The position numbers were made by a program, and so were the translations under genes. 64,000 bases of DNA from an uncultured Eubacteriales bacterium (lineage in GTDB: Bacteria; Bacillota; Clostridia; Tissierellales; Peptoniphilaceae), in the NCBI GenBank assembly GCA_900540185.1, contig UQFH01000008.1, forward strand, positions 32,584-96,583. Reading direction: 5' to 3'. Below are positions 1 to 8,438 of this stretch, piece by piece (the first letter of the stretch is position 1; each line of letters opens with the position of its first letter). A model generated the notes under the pieces. It was not told where the DNA came from. It worked only from the letters and a program-made list of their open reading frames with translations, and searched no databases.

Positions 1-439
1 GTTCGCCGGTAAATGTAATGTCAGTACCGTTGATGTCGGTAATGATAATATTTCCGCCGCCGATGGATGAGCCTTGTACATAAAAATCTTCTTTGTCGTT
101 AAAATGGAAAATCATTTTTACTGTGTTCGGATGGCTGTATCCCAAATCCGTTTCGACAAATTCATATTTTAGACCGATTTTGTCAGCAATTTCAAATGAA
201 TCCCTTATTCTTTCGTCGCTTGGAGAAAAACCCATTACTCCTGCAAGCAAAGCCTTGTCGGTACCGTGACCGTGGTAAGTTTTTGCAAAAGAGCCGTGAA
301 GTAAAAATGTAACTGCATTAAAATTTGCGCCAACAATGTTTCTCGCAATTTTTCCCAGTCGACATGCGCCGGCAGTGTGGGAACTTGATGGACCTATCAT
401 TATAGGCCCCAATATTTCTTTTAAACTGAAATCTCTCAT
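1..439 (-). CDS. sdaAB: L-serine dehydratase, beta subunit (5' part; gene runs off the left edge)
   Basis: This is the N-terminal 146 residues of the iron-sulfur L-serine dehydratase beta chain, which with the alpha chain deaminates serine to pyruvate and ammonia. The translated minus strand begins MRDFSLKEILGPIMIGPSSS and carries the family signature GPSSSHTAGACRLGKIAR, then LHGSFAKTYHGHGTDKAL and the late motif YVQGSSIGGGNI. The start ATG at 437-439 has a GGAG ribosome site six bases upstream. It lies 2 bases downstream of the stop of the amidohydrolase-like gene, so the two are probably co-transcribed; an alpha-subunit gene is expected beyond the edge. Serine fermentation suits an anaerobic amino-acid user. 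Identity is confident; only the 3' end is missing. Confidence 0.9.
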   Translation of the reverse strand, partial: MRDFSLKEILGPIMIGPSSSHTAGACRLGKIARNIVGANFNAVTFLLHGSFAKTYHGHGTDKALLAGVMGFSPSDERIRDSFEIADKIGLKYEFVETDLGYSHPNTVKMIFHFNDKEDFYVQGSSIGGGNIIITDINGTDITFTGE

Positions 440-441
440 AT

Positions 442-2280
442 CTATTCTCCTTTTTTAATTTTTGTTCTCTTTTCTCTGTTGAGCAAGAAAACAAATGAAA
501 ATATTAAACCTGCCGCCATTAAATAAGAAATCAAAATACTAACAGGATTTAAATCTACATCAATTGAACTTTCGCCGTCTTCTTTTTTGTCAAGCAGTTT
601 TGACATCTTGTCGTGTGTGAAGTTCAAAGTTTCATCGTTTATTTCAATTTTGAAATAGCTTTCAAATATATCGTCTAAATCATTTATATCAACAACATAA
701 CTTCCATCTATGAGTTGGGGAGAGTTTTTTAAACTCAGCTTATTTGTGCCGATTGTAAAATCTTTATTTCCGATTTCGAGCCTTATGAGTCCGCCGAAAT
801 AAAAAGTTCCTCCGTTTTCCTCATACTTTATATTTAAATAGTTTGCAAGCTCGTGAGCCCTTATATAATGTTTGCCCTCATAATTTAGAAGTCCAAATTT
901 TTGCTTCTTTTTCCTCTTTGTGGAAACGGTGTATTCCTCGTCTAAAAACGACGGGATTTCATCTTTTAAATAGTAAGCTTTTGGAGCGACAGTGCTGTAT
1001 TCTCCGGCGTCATAAATTATATATCCGTTTCGTATGACCGTATCTATTCCGGTTGACGGATGTATCTCTTCGGTCATTGATGAGAACTGTGAAATGTTCT
1101 CGGTATTTACAATTATCAAATCGGCGTCCGAGCCGGTTTCAATGCTGCCTTTGTTTTGAAGGTAAGAACGATTTCCGAAAACATTCCTTAGTATAGACGT
1201 TTGAGAAAAAATGGCATTATAAAAATCTTTTTGCTCCGGCAATTCTATGTCAAAATTTAAAAATAGCCTTCCCATAAATGTGTTTATTCCGGCGGTTGAC
1301 GGTCTTGACGATTCAAAGTGAGTATAGGATTCTGAAACGAATTTTTCACTTTTCAGAACTTTATTAATAATGTTTTCATCGATTAAGCCTATGACCGAAA
1401 GTGTATCGGTCATATTTCTGTTTTCAGCTCCCAAACGGAAAATATTAAATTCATTTTGGTTTATTGCAATCTGATTTAAAAGCTTGCCGAATTTTTCGTC
1501 GCTTATCTCAGAAGGAATCACATTTGTATAGCTGAATGGATATCCTCCGATATAAACATGTTCTTCGTCGTTCGAGTATCCGATGATATAATCCAACGAA
1601 CTAAAATGAAAGTTTGAGTTTACGATATAAATTTTTCTATCATTTTTCTCTTCGTTTATAAATTTATCGAGCCATGGAATTAGCTGTGAGTCATCAAAAT
1701 TAATAAAATCTAGATAAATCGGAAAATTCTCCGAAATATTTTTCAAATTCGGAAATTTCGAGTTCGGCTCCGGCTTGAAATATAAACCCGCATATCCTTC
1801 GCTTAGGCGGTCGTTTAAATCGGACTCGAATTTTTCCTTTTCTTCCTTTGTTGCAGTAGGATTAAAAATCGATGTAAAATCATATATCAAAATTCTATTG
1901 ATATAGCTGATTTGATTTTCTTCCTGCAGTATATACTTGTCAAAAGGAAGGTTGGATTTGACAATCGTTGATGTAACGCCGTCTTTCACACGTAGTTTGC
2001 TGTATTCTTCATTTTTCGCATCCGAAAGCCCGTCTATGAAGCCGGGAAGAACAAGCTTGTCTTTTGCATCGATTACGTTGCTTCCGCTCAGCTCGTCTCG
2101 AGTTATTTTTTTTACTTTTCCGGAACTTATCCCGATATTATAATTTTTAAGATAAACTCCCGCAAGCGGATCGTAAATATTTCCGTTTTGAATGACTGTG
2201 TCATAAGTCTCCGGTTCCGCCTGTATAATTATACTATTTAATATTAAAAATGCAAATATTATTGTCAATAATTTTTTCAT
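442..2280 (-). CDS. Secreted, membrane-anchored amidohydrolase-like protein, probably catalytically dead
   Basis: A 612-residue protein. Residues 1-21 (MKKLLTIIF...) form a signal peptide; residues about 25-430 look like a dihydroorotase / D-aminoacylase type amidohydrolase: DTVIQNGNIYDP, then VLPGFIDG at 78-84, VKDGVTSTIV, and the late GSDADLIIVN beta-sandwich motif. Residues about 460-560 resemble the small secreted fold that follows Cu-amine-oxidase-N-like repeats, and a transmembrane segment near 585-604 is followed by a basic tail. The usual metal-binding HxH after PGFID is absent (it reads GLSDA), and the active-site Cys/His positions are not obvious. The start at 2280 is preferred over 2298 because GGTGAAG lies just upstream and the signal peptide then begins at MKK. 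Function unknown; a binding rather than hydrolytic role is inferred. Confidence 0.65.
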   Translation of the reverse strand: MKKLLTIIFAFLILNSIIIQAEPETYDTVIQNGNIYDPLAGVYLKNYNIGISSGKVKKITRDELSGSNVIDAKDKLVLPGFIDGLSDAKNEEYSKLRVKDGVTSTIVKSNLPFDKYILQEENQISYINRILIYDFTSIFNPTATKEEKEKFESDLNDRLSEGYAGLYFKPEPNSKFPNLKNISENFPIYLDFINFDDSQLIPWLDKFINEEKNDRKIYIVNSNFHFSSLDYIIGYSNDEEHVYIGGYPFSYTNVIPSEISDEKFGKLLNQIAINQNEFNIFRLGAENRNMTDTLSVIGLIDENIINKVLKSEKFVSESYTHFESSRPSTAGINTFMGRLFLNFDIELPEQKDFYNAIFSQTSILRNVFGNRSYLQNKGSIETGSDADLIIVNTENISQFSSMTEEIHPSTGIDTVIRNGYIIYDAGEYSTVAPKAYYLKDEIPSFLDEEYTVSTKRKKKQKFGLLNYEGKHYIRAHELANYLNIKYEENGGTFYFGGLIRLEIGNKDFTIGTNKLSLKNSPQLIDGSYVVDINDLDDIFESYFKIEINDETLNFTHDKMSKLLDKKEDGESSIDVDLNPVSILISYLMAAGLIFSFVFLLNREKRTKIKKGE

Positions 2281-2296
2281 ATCTTCACCACATATC

Positions 2297-2302
2297 ATTA
2301 TA
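2297..2302 (-). promoter_or_regulatory. Candidate -10 box for the amidohydrolase-like gene
   Basis: Read on the minus strand this is TATAAT, 16 bases before the chosen ATG at 2280. The candidate -35 about 17 bases further up is TTTAAA, which is weak, so the call rests mainly on the -10. Confidence 0.35.
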
Positions 2303-2374
2303 TCCTATTTTAAATAGAATTTAAAGAGTAAAAGGGTAAAAATTGGGTAACTATTAATCATGGGGGAGAGAAAT

Positions 2375-3220
2375 ATGTCACTTTTGGTAGAACTTAGTCC
2401 TAAACTTGTGCTTGAATTCGTTGAAGGCAAAAATTCATGTGAAATTTCATGCGATTTAAGAACAAAAAATCTATACAAAATTTTGAAAAGTTATCAATGC
2501 GATTTTAAACTCCTGTCGACACTCGGGGGTAATTTTGGCGAGGAAATTATTGATTATTTCACGAAAAATTCAGTCAAGATTGAAAGAGTAGATGTTCGCG
2601 ATGACTCGGGTGTAATGGGAATAATGAGAGACGGCTATAGAGTTTTGAGAGGCGGTTCCGAGAGACAAGTTTTTACATTCGACGATAAAAGAGCAATCAA
2701 AAGTAAATACATAACGTCAATTTATAACGAAGATGACATAGTTATTCCTATTTTTGATTCTGAGATAGAATTTGCTCCTGAATTTATAAAAAAGGCAAAT
2801 GAGTATTATAAAAATACTATAATATTTGGACCGAAAGCGCATATGTATATAAAGTTTAATCCTTCAATTGCAATTATTACAAAAGAAGAAGTTGAGGAAC
2901 TTTGCCCGTTTAGAATTACGTCGAATTACGAGTTTGTGAATTTTTCGTACAGTCTTGTCGACGATTATAAAACCAGACTTATTATTGTGGACAAGGACTC
3001 TCTCTATTTTTACAAAACCGGACTTTGTTATTTGATTGAAAATATAAAAACTGATTTCACAAAAACGCTTTTTGCAACTCTTTTTGCAACTCAGAATAAA
3101 ATGGACAAAGACGACATAATCCAATTTGTCGCGGCCGCAAATGTTATGCCGACCGAGTCTAAGATTGGCGATATTATTGAAAAGTCAAATAGTATTAAGG
3201 TTGGTGTTTACAGAAGATGA
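2375..3220 (+). CDS. PfkB-fold sugar-kinase-like protein, degenerate active site
   Basis: A 281-residue protein that I place, with moderate confidence, in the ribokinase/PfkB fold. Residues 48-75 (STLGGNFGEEIIDYFTKNSV) match the PfkB N-terminal signature GGxxGxxxxxxLxxxGV. The segment IITKEEVEEL near 167-176 corresponds to the kinase KPNxxEL block, and 226-260 (TDFTKTLFATLFA, then a helix ending FVAAANV) aligns with the C-terminal block that normally reads GAGDxFxAG. The GAGD anion hole and catalytic Asp context are not intact, so kinase activity is doubtful. ATG at 2375 is chosen because GGGGGAGAG sits just upstream; the ATG at 2360 falls before that site. Its stop overlaps the next start (ATGA), so it is the first gene of the phosphoesterase/ATPase operon, a context that suggests a regulatory or nucleic-acid-linked role. 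Confidence 0.5.
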   Translation: MSLLVELSPKLVLEFVEGKNSCEISCDLRTKNLYKILKSYQCDFKLLSTLGGNFGEEIIDYFTKNSVKIERVDVRDDSGVMGIMRDGYRVLRGGSERQVFTFDDKRAIKSKYITSIYNEDDIVIPIFDSEIEFAPEFIKKANEYYKNTIIFGPKAHMYIKFNPSIAIITKEEVEELCPFRITSNYEFVNFSYSLVDDYKTRLIIVDKDSLYFYKTGLCYLIENIKTDFTKTLFATLFATQNKMDKDDIIQFVAAANVMPTESKIGDIIEKSNSIKVGVYRR

Positions 3221-4254
3221 ATAAGTTCAGTTTTTTACACATAAGCGATTTGCATCTTTGCGAGCCATTTAAGAACAATTTTTATCTTGATGGCTATTTT
3301 TTACGTGAAGAAATGTGGAAAACTTTGCAAAATGCTGTAATATTTGCAAATAACAAAAACATCGAATTTATTTTTATCACGGGTGACATTTTTAATAAAG
3401 AGTATTTTACAAAAGCACATGCTTTGAGATTTATGGAAATCTTGAAAAATTTTCGCGGCGAAAAGATTTTTATAATATTCGGAAACCATGATTTTGTTGG
3501 CGGTGACAATGTTCTCTTGGATGTTGACATTCCGGAAAATATAATAGTGAATTTTTCGAATGAAATCGACGAATTTGTTATGCCGGAGTACAATCTCTCT
3601 ATTTTTATGCACAGCTGGACAAATGCAGTCGAGAGAGTTCCGGTTATTGATGCGATAAAATTTAAGTCGAAAAGAAATATTTTGCTTTTGCACAGCGGGA
3701 CGAATGTTGACCCGAGCTATATGCCGGTTGCAATTTCCAGTTTGACGAGATTTGACTATGTGGCACTTGGACACATTCATAAACCAACGACGGTCTCCAA
3801 GAGTATATGCTATCCGGGAAGTTTGACGCCGCTATCAATCGGAGAAACAGGAGCTCATGGCGGCATGTATGGTATTTTTGACGAAAGCTTAAAATTGGAG
3901 TTTGTAAGGCTGTCTGAGTTACAATACACGAACGCCGAGATAGATGTTGACGGTCTTTCTTATGATGATATTGTTGAAACATTAAAAATTGAGGGTGGAA
4001 TAAATATTTTAAGACTTAAAATTAAAGGCTCAAAAAATATTTATATAAATGTCGATGATTTGAAAGCGTCTTTGTCCAACTTTTATAAATTCGTCGAAAT
4101 TGTCGATGAGAGAATTTATACGGAAGAATTTATGAAAGAGCATTCGGAAATATTTGAAGGAATAGTTAGATTTTTGGAAAAAAAGAATTTGGATGATAAT
4201 TTGAGGAGTGAAGTTATAGAAAATGCGATTAAACATTTGGCAGGAACGAGATGA
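3217..4254 (+). CDS. SbcD/YhaO-like metallophosphoesterase (DNA exonuclease family)
   Basis: A 345-residue calcineurin-type phosphoesterase with the full metal-ligand set: HISDLHLCEP at the N terminus, TGDIFNKEYF, FGNHDFVGG, LLHSGTNVDP and LGHIHKPTT. This order is that of Mre11/SbcD nucleases and of Bacillus YhaO. The C-terminal 100 residues form a small alpha/beta cap. It overlaps the upstream PfkB-like gene and the downstream ATPase gene by four bases each, giving the SbcD-SbcC type pairing of a nuclease with an ABC-type ATPase. It probably acts in processing of DNA ends or damaged DNA, perhaps at the membrane because its partner has transmembrane segments. Confidence 0.8.
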   Translation: MNKFSFLHISDLHLCEPFKNNFYLDGYFLREEMWKTLQNAVIFANNKNIEFIFITGDIFNKEYFTKAHALRFMEILKNFRGEKIFIIFGNHDFVGGDNVLLDVDIPENIIVNFSNEIDEFVMPEYNLSIFMHSWTNAVERVPVIDAIKFKSKRNILLLHSGTNVDPSYMPVAISSLTRFDYVALGHIHKPTTVSKSICYPGSLTPLSIGETGAHGGMYGIFDESLKLEFVRLSELQYTNAEIDVDGLSYDDIVETLKIEGGINILRLKIKGSKNIYINVDDLKASLSNFYKFVEIVDERIYTEEFMKEHSEIFEGIVRFLEKKNLDDNLRSEVIENAIKHLAGTR

Positions 4255-5846
4255 TTATAAAAAATATTAGATTGATTGATTTTGGGGCGTATAGGGACCG
4301 AAGTTTTAATTTTGAGCAAGGTTTAAATTTAATATATGGTAAAAACGAAGTCGGTAAAAGCACTTTGAGGTCAAGTATTGATGCAGGATTATACGGTTTT
4401 TTAGACGGAAAGTCTATAAGGAAATCATACACTGACAGTTTTGAAACATATACAGGCGCTTCGTCGATAGTGAACATGAAAATAACTTCAAAAGGCAAAG
4501 AATATTTGATAGAAAGAAACATGGGGGCGGAAACTTGCAGAGTTTTCGACGAGGGGAATAATGATATTACAGATAATTTTTCTCTGACAAATAAGATTCC
4601 GACTCCGGGAAATGATTTTTTAAATGCGGACAGCGAAACTTTTAGAAGATTTTTCTATATCGACACGACAAAGAAGGATGTGGGCGATTTAGGATTTTTG
4701 ATTCTAAAAGAAGAGATGGACGGAGATATTGTTTCAAAAGCGGTTAAAAATTTAAAAAAGGAAAACGAAGAGCTTGGAAGCGACCGATCGTGGCAAAAGA
4801 AAAGACCGAGAATAAAAAATGAGATTGCAAATTTGGAAGAAGAAATTAGGGTCGGGGAAGAAGCGCTTATTCAAAGTTCAAAGAAAAAAATCAAAACAGA
4901 CGAAATTAATGATGAATTAAGAAAACATGACGCAAGACTTTTGAAGCTTTATAGGAGAGAGACGAAACTTGAGACCTTGAAAGATGAAATTTATCAAGAT
5001 AGTTTAAATAGAAGCTCAAAAAAGAAGTCGACTGAAATTCTCTGTCCAATTCTTGCTGCTTTGTTCCTTTTAGGGGCATTTGTATCTAAATATGCATTAA
5101 ATTTTGACAAATATTTTTGGCATTTAAATATTGTCGGAGTAATTTTTATCGCTCTGTCGATTGTAAGTAGAATAAAAACATCAAGTGGCAATGAAAAGGG
5201 CGAAGAAGAAATTCAAGATGTGCTCGGCGAAATTGCAACTGTAAATTCGAAAATTAAAGATATAAATGATTCGAAAATGGAGCTGCAAAAAGAACTTTCG
5301 TTTTTAGAAGGGCAGCTCGACAACATAATGAAAGTTTCGGAAAATACATTATATTTAAAGGACAGACTTTCTATATTAAAGCGGGAAGATGAAATAATGG
5401 ACAGAGAGTATTTTGTTAATGAGCTTACAATTGAAGCACTTGAGTTTTTAAAAATTGAAAAGAAAAAAGCACCGAAGACTATGGTTATTAATAGGGCGGA
5501 GGATATCTATTTCAACATAACCGGGAAAAATGATTTACTAATAAGCGATAAGCTGGATTTCTTTTTGGACAGGGAAAGAAGGATGGATGAAAAAAATTTT
5601 TCGTCGGGGACTATGGAAGTTGCGATTTTTTCGCTGAAGCTTGCATTTAACGAATTTTTAACGGATGGAGATTTCATAGTTTTGGATGATGCTTTTTTGT
5701 TTGTTGACGATGAAAGACTGGAAAAAATTGCGGAGATATTGTATAATATTTCAAGTAAAAAACAGATTTTGTATTTTACATCCAATAAGAGATTACTGGA
5801 CATAATAAATCGCAAATATTATAATATAAATGAGGTGATTATTTGA
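4251..5846 (+). CDS. YhaN-like SMC/SbcC-type ATPase with central membrane segments
   Basis: A 531-residue AAA-type ATPase of the SbcC/RecF/YhaN group. Walker A YGKNEVGKST is at residues 29-38; near the C terminus are the signature-like FSSGTMEVAIFSLKLAF and the Walker B FIVLDDAFLF. Between them are coiled-coil stretches (about 160-250 and 325-390) split by two hydrophobic segments, about 265-285 (ILAALFLLGAFVSKY) and 292-312 (LNIVGVIFIALSIV). Bacillus YhaN has the same plan but is much longer, so this is a compact form with short coiled coils. It overlaps the SbcD-like gene upstream and the next phosphoesterase downstream. A membrane-tethered nuclease-ATPase complex with the preceding gene product is inferred. 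Confidence 0.78.
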   Translation: MIIKNIRLIDFGAYRDRSFNFEQGLNLIYGKNEVGKSTLRSSIDAGLYGFLDGKSIRKSYTDSFETYTGASSIVNMKITSKGKEYLIERNMGAETCRVFDEGNNDITDNFSLTNKIPTPGNDFLNADSETFRRFFYIDTTKKDVGDLGFLILKEEMDGDIVSKAVKNLKKENEELGSDRSWQKKRPRIKNEIANLEEEIRVGEEALIQSSKKKIKTDEINDELRKHDARLLKLYRRETKLETLKDEIYQDSLNRSSKKKSTEILCPILAALFLLGAFVSKYALNFDKYFWHLNIVGVIFIALSIVSRIKTSSGNEKGEEEIQDVLGEIATVNSKIKDINDSKMELQKELSFLEGQLDNIMKVSENTLYLKDRLSILKREDEIMDREYFVNELTIEALEFLKIEKKKAPKTMVINRAEDIYFNITGKNDLLISDKLDFFLDRERRMDEKNFSSGTMEVAIFSLKLAFNEFLTDGDFIVLDDAFLFVDDERLEKIAEILYNISSKKQILYFTSNKRLLDIINRKYYNINEVII

Positions 5847-6526
5847 TTTATGCGCTTTCCGATACACATCTTGACGGCGGGAAAAACAAACCTATGGATG
5901 TTTTTTCAGACAGTTGGATTGATCATAAAGAAAAGATTCAATTGAATTGGGAGCGTATAGTCAAAGGTGAGGACACTGTTCTTATTGCCGGGGATATAAG
6001 CTGGGCTATGAAATTGGAAGAGGCGATTCCGGATTTGGAATTTCTCGATTCGCTACCTGGAAAAAAGATTTTATCAAGGGGCAATCACGACTATTGGTGG
6101 TCTGGTTTGAAAAAGATGAATGACTTGAATCTAAAGACAATAAAATTCTTGCAAAATAATTCATACAGCGTCGAAGGTTATGAGGTTGCAGGTTCGAGAA
6201 TTTGGCTCGATGACACCTCTAAAGAGTACGAAGAAAACGATAAAAAAATTACGGATAGAGAAATTATAAGATTGAAACTCAGTCTTGACACTTGCAAAAG
6301 CGAAAGACCGATAATTGCAATGCTTCATTATCCACCGTTCGACAATAATAAAAATCCGAATGTGTATGCAAAAATCCTTGAAGAGTATAATGTTGAAGCC
6401 TGTATTTATGGGCATCTCCATGCAAATGGACATCAAAATGCGGTAGAGGGAAAAATTAATGGAGTTGAATATTTTCTAACATCCTGTGATTTTATCGATT
6501 TTACACCTGTTATCATAAGGAGGTAA
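5843..6526 (+). CDS. Metallophosphoesterase (YkuE-like group)
   Basis: A 227-residue calcineurin-like phosphoesterase with motifs LSDTHLDGG, IAGDISWAM, RGNHDYWWSG, MLHYPPFDNN and YGHLHANGH, so all metal ligands are present. It starts with TTG at 5843 inside the end of the ATPase gene (overlap TTGA) with GAGGTGATT just upstream, which fixes the start at the conserved IYALSDTHL. The substrate is not evident; relatives are annotated only as phosphohydrolases. The operon position after a nuclease/ATPase pair suggests a nucleotide or nucleic-acid substrate, but this is inference. Confidence 0.8.
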   Translation: MIYALSDTHLDGGKNKPMDVFSDSWIDHKEKIQLNWERIVKGEDTVLIAGDISWAMKLEEAIPDLEFLDSLPGKKILSRGNHDYWWSGLKKMNDLNLKTIKFLQNNSYSVEGYEVAGSRIWLDDTSKEYEENDKKITDREIIRLKLSLDTCKSERPIIAMLHYPPFDNNKNPNVYAKILEEYNVEACIYGHLHANGHQNAVEGKINGVEYFLTSCDFIDFTPVIIRR

Positions 6527-6531
6527 CAACT

Positions 6532-7260
6532 ATGAAATTAGTAGTAGGTAAAAACTATGACGATATGTCAAAACTTGCAGCTGAACAAATGATTGAAAAC
6601 TGGAATGAAATAAAGGTTTTGGGTCTTGCAACCGGAAGCACTCCGCTCGGATTATACAATGAACTTATAAAAGCAAATGAAGAAGGAAGAATTTCTTTTG
6701 AGGATAAAATCAGCGTAAACCTCGATGAATACATCGGACTTCCGGATGGGCACAAGGAAAGTTACAGAACATTTATGAACGACAATCTTTTTGACAAAGT
6801 TGACATTGACAAGTCAAACACATATGTTCCGAAGGCAAAGGATGAACACGATACGAATGCCGGAGAAGAATATGAAAAGTTGGTGGAAAAATTGGGCGGT
6901 CAAGATGTACAAATTTTGGGAATCGGAGAAAACGGACATATTGCTTTCAATGAACCGGCACCTGAGCTAAACGGGAAAACGGGGATTGTGAAACTTACAC
7001 AATCTACCATTCACGCAAATTCAAGATTCTTCAACAATGAAGATGAAGTGCCTAAATATGCAATATCAATGGGTATGGGAACGATTCTTCAAGCAAAAGA
7101 AATTATCCTTTTGGCAAGTGGAAAGAAAAAAGCGGATGCTATTAAAAAACTTTTAAATGATGATAAAATCACGACCGATTGTCCGGTTACATTCCTAAAA
7201 CTACACAAAAATGTTACAGTTTATATCGACGAAGATATAAAAGAAGAATTGGATAAATAA
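6532..7260 (+). CDS. nagB: Glucosamine-6-phosphate deaminase
   Basis: A 242-residue NagB that converts glucosamine-6-phosphate to fructose-6-phosphate and ammonia, feeding amino sugars into glycolysis. Family motifs are clear: LGLATGSTPLGLY near the N terminus, SVNLDEYIGLP, the active-site GIGENGHIAFNEPAP, and SMGMGTILQAKEI. The length fits the short, non-allosteric Gram-positive type. AAGGAGG lies directly before the ATG. It follows the phosphoesterase gene by 5 bases and precedes the CYTH gene by 5, so it is transcribed with them despite no obvious functional link. No nagA is nearby. Confidence 0.95.
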   Translation: MKLVVGKNYDDMSKLAAEQMIENWNEIKVLGLATGSTPLGLYNELIKANEEGRISFEDKISVNLDEYIGLPDGHKESYRTFMNDNLFDKVDIDKSNTYVPKAKDEHDTNAGEEYEKLVEKLGGQDVQILGIGENGHIAFNEPAPELNGKTGIVKLTQSTIHANSRFFNNEDEVPKYAISMGMGTILQAKEIILLASGKKKADAIKKLLNDDKITTDCPVTFLKLHKNVTVYIDEDIKEELDK

Positions 7261-7265
7261 GTTCA

Positions 7266-7781
7266 ATGCTCGAAAAAGAGATAGAAGTAAAAGTTCTTGG
7301 CTTTGAGATTCAAGATTATATAAATATGGTCGAAAAAATCGGAGCAAAGAAGATTTCAACAGAAGAGCAAGTCAATCACAGATTTTTGGATGCAAAAACG
7401 GAAGGCGACTCATATTTGAGACTTCGAGAAGTTGGCGGCAAAGGATATTTCACTCTAAAAGAGAGAAGCTCATACGAAAACGCGAGAGTAAATAGTGAAT
7501 TGACTACAGAAATTGCTGAGCCGAAAACATTTTTAAAAATTGCCGACAGACTTGGAATAAGATATACTTCGGAATCAAAGAAAAGAATAAAATATGTTTT
7601 GGACGATTTCGTTTTTGACATTGACAAATGGAGCGATGAGGTCTATCCGTATCCATATATGGAGATAGAGGCGAAGACGACGAAAGCGCTTCAAAAAATA
7701 ATTGTTCGACTCGGGATTTCCGAAGAACATATTTCAACAAAATCAATAAAAGAACTTAAAGATGATTTAAACTCTTTATAA
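7266..7781 (+). CDS. CYTH-domain protein (class IV adenylate cyclase / triphosphatase-like)
   Basis: A 171-residue CYTH protein. The defining ExExK motif is at the start (EIEVK in MLEKEIEVKVLG), followed by HRFLDAK, YLRLREVGGKGYFTLKER with the phosphate-binding Arg and Lys residues, and a later FDIDKW and YMEIEAKT strand pair. CYTH enzymes act on triphosphates (inorganic triphosphate, thiamine triphosphate, or ATP in CyaB), and sequence alone does not decide between them. It is the last gene of the operon and is followed at once by a strong hairpin terminator. Annotation as class IV adenylate cyclase is usual for this length but unproven. Confidence 0.8.
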   Translation: MLEKEIEVKVLGFEIQDYINMVEKIGAKKISTEEQVNHRFLDAKTEGDSYLRLREVGGKGYFTLKERSSYENARVNSELTTEIAEPKTFLKIADRLGIRYTSESKKRIKYVLDDFVFDIDKWSDEVYPYPYMEIEAKTTKALQKIIVRLGISEEHISTKSIKELKDDLNSL

Positions 7782-7787
7782 ATTCAC

Positions 7788-7825
7788 AAAATAAACCGAA
7801 AGAAAATTTTTCGGTTTATTTTTTT
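7788..7825 (+). terminator. Rho-independent terminator after the CYTH gene
   Basis: Inverted repeat AATAAACCGAAA / TTTCGGTTTATT with a short AT loop, followed by a run of T. It closes the 2375-7781 operon. Confidence 0.85.
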
Positions 7826-7865
7826 GCGTTAGTGACATTAATGACTCGAAAAAAATGTGCATATA

Positions 7866-7874
7866 TGATATAAT
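7866..7874 (+). promoter_or_regulatory. Extended -10 promoter element before the small membrane protein
   Basis: TGATATAAT is an extended -10 (TGn plus TATAAT). The -35 region at the 17-base position is poor, as is common for extended -10 promoters. The ATG of the next gene is at 7892. Confidence 0.55.
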
Positions 7875-7891
7875 AATTTATGGAGGTTGCC

Positions 7892-8422
7892 ATGAAAGAT
7901 TCAGTTTTAAAAGAAAACATTATAGTTTTAAATTTGGGTGTTTTTTTTAGTGCAATCCTCGTGTTTTTGTCAAATAAAGTTTTAAACGGTATGGCTGTCA
8001 AATTTTTGGGAATCTGTGCAATCTCATATTTGATGGCTTTTCTTGTAGGAAAAACTGCACTTTTGATTCATATTTTATTGTCGAGTGCGTTTTTGGTTTT
8101 TCTGAATGGATATAAGCTTGATAGCACAATCGATTATATCCCATTTATTGTGGAGGTTTTTGTTGGGAGTTTTTTAATAAGTTTTATTAAAAATGTTTTT
8201 TATAACAACGAGCTTCTATCAAGTTTTTTTGCGGTTGTAATCGGAAGAATTTCGTTTTTTACAGCGGGATTTATACTTTATGATGTGATTTTAAAAAAAG
8301 GAATTTTTAATGAATTTTTGCTTAATCACTTGAACAATGAAGTTGTAGGAATGATTTTTTGTGTAATATTTGTGCCGTTTATTTGTTATAGCATTAAGAA
8401 AAACACAATCATGTGGAATTAG
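7892..8422 (+). CDS. Hypothetical integral membrane protein
   Basis: A 176-residue, very hydrophobic protein with about five or six membrane segments (approximately residues 9-30, 36-70 as one or two helices, 82-100, 108-132 and 149-168) and short loops. I do not recognise a family signature; the size and helix count are compatible with an ECF-type substrate-binding subunit, but no diagnostic motif was seen. The start at 7892 is chosen because GGAGG lies 7 bases upstream; the ATG at 7880 precedes that site. It has its own extended -10 promoter and stands 16 bases before the metallopeptidase gene, so the two may be co-transcribed. Confidence 0.6.
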   Translation: MKDSVLKENIIVLNLGVFFSAILVFLSNKVLNGMAVKFLGICAISYLMAFLVGKTALLIHILLSSAFLVFLNGYKLDSTIDYIPFIVEVFVGSFLISFIKNVFYNNELLSSFFAVVIGRISFFTAGFILYDVILKKGIFNEFLLNHLNNEVVGMIFCVIFVPFICYSIKKNTIMWN

Positions 8423-8438
8423 ATATGGAGGTTTTATT

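Noticed and set aside
3301..3780. 159-residue and overlapping 99-residue open frames opposite the SbcD-like gene
   Set aside because: Antisense shadows; the sense strand carries all phosphoesterase motifs.
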